A stretch of 64,000 nucleotides of DNA. Source: Megalopta genalis (taxonomy: Eukaryota > Arthropoda > Insecta > Hymenoptera > Halictidae). Positions 63,689 to 64,000 of the stretch are shown one piece after another. The stretch covers positions 39,946,742 through 40,010,741 of the forward strand of contig NC_135014.1 in NCBI RefSeq assembly GCF_051020955.1. The letters are read 5' to 3'. The position numbers and the translations under genes were made by a program. Each line of letters begins with the position of its first letter. The first letter of the stretch is position 1. The notes under the pieces were generated by a model. The model was not told the DNA's origin, ran no database searches, and saw nothing but the letters and a program-made list of their open reading frames with translations.

Positions 63689-64000
63689 TACGCTGCATAT
63701 CACAAATTAAAAAAATTTAAGTTTATGCATTCAATTAGCTGTATAATGCGGGATTTATATATTTATCAAAGAGAGTATTATACAAACAAATTCGACAGAC
63801 TTAGACACATAAAAGACAATGAAATACTATTAATACGAAGAAGGCACTCGAGAGACGATACGTAAACTGTCCACTATTCATTGGGCATGCAGGATGCCTT
63901 CCCGTGAACTTCAATAAGATCCGACACACTAGTTGTCATGGAAACGGTGGAGATAGAATCTTTGCAAACACCTTAGCAATATACAGGGTGATTCATTACA

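Larger units (their letters stand above)
57842..64000. other. Receptor upstream intron or 5' flank
   Basis: No exon for TM1 was found on the - strand here (I looked for a GN-containing hydrophobic segment ending in phase 1). It holds two palindromic MITEs, a (GA)n run, three diverged copies of a roughly 80-bp unit at about 61.78-62.06 kb (GATCTCGATGAAG-GATT and GACAATGACC text), and copies of the dispersed 25-bp motif at 58416-58447 and 60001-60030. The last bases (CAGGGTGATTCATTACA) may begin another family 1-like element. Confidence 0.6.

Overview
The window is AT-rich animal DNA with split genes, short insect-type introns (111 bp to several kb), many short TA- or TTAA-flanked transposon derivatives and long GA microsatellites. 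It reads as an insect nuclear genome. I suspect Hymenoptera from the base composition and transposon types, but nothing in the window proves the order. Almost all open frames over 60 codons are chance frames. The real coding sequence is a set of short exons joined by consistent splice phases.

Two genes can be reconstructed, and they converge. On the + strand, 191-12945 holds a tetraspanin of the eight-cysteine type (TspanC8, the ADAM10/Kuzbanian-associated group). It runs from mid-TM1 to the stop codon, with its first exon(s) off the left edge. The exon for the end of the large extracellular loop plus most of TM4 is present twice, at 7677-7787 and 11050-11157. Both copies have the same splice phase and are about 44% identical, which suggests mutually exclusive alternative exons. 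On the - strand, 57841-21830 holds a tachykinin-family neuropeptide GPCR (TkR86C / natalisin-receptor type). Seven coding exons cover TM2 to the C-terminal stop. The exon(s) for the N-terminus and TM1 lie beyond the right edge or were not found. Its first visible intron is about 27.7 kb.

Layout: 1-12945 tetraspanin exons and introns; 12946-21829 tetraspanin 3' UTR and unassigned intergenic DNA; 21830-29944 receptor exons from the C-terminus back to TM4; 29945-57627 the giant receptor intron, which holds most of the mobile elements, minisatellites, an unusual GC-richer block (about 42.2-47.6 kb) and two groups of possible unassigned exons (37.1-37.6 kb on -, 43.9-44.2 kb on +); 57628-57841 the TM2-TM3 exon; 57842-64000 upstream intron or 5' flank with palindromic MITEs.

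Mobile DNA includes an internally deleted mariner with intact ends and part of its transposase, two small mariner-like MITEs, decayed Tc1-like pieces, a piggyBac-type MITE with TTAA target sites, other TTAA-flanked elements, two families of palindromic fold-back elements, and a possible solo LTR carrying a minisatellite with alternating 60/63-bp units. No tRNA, rRNA or CRISPR was seen.
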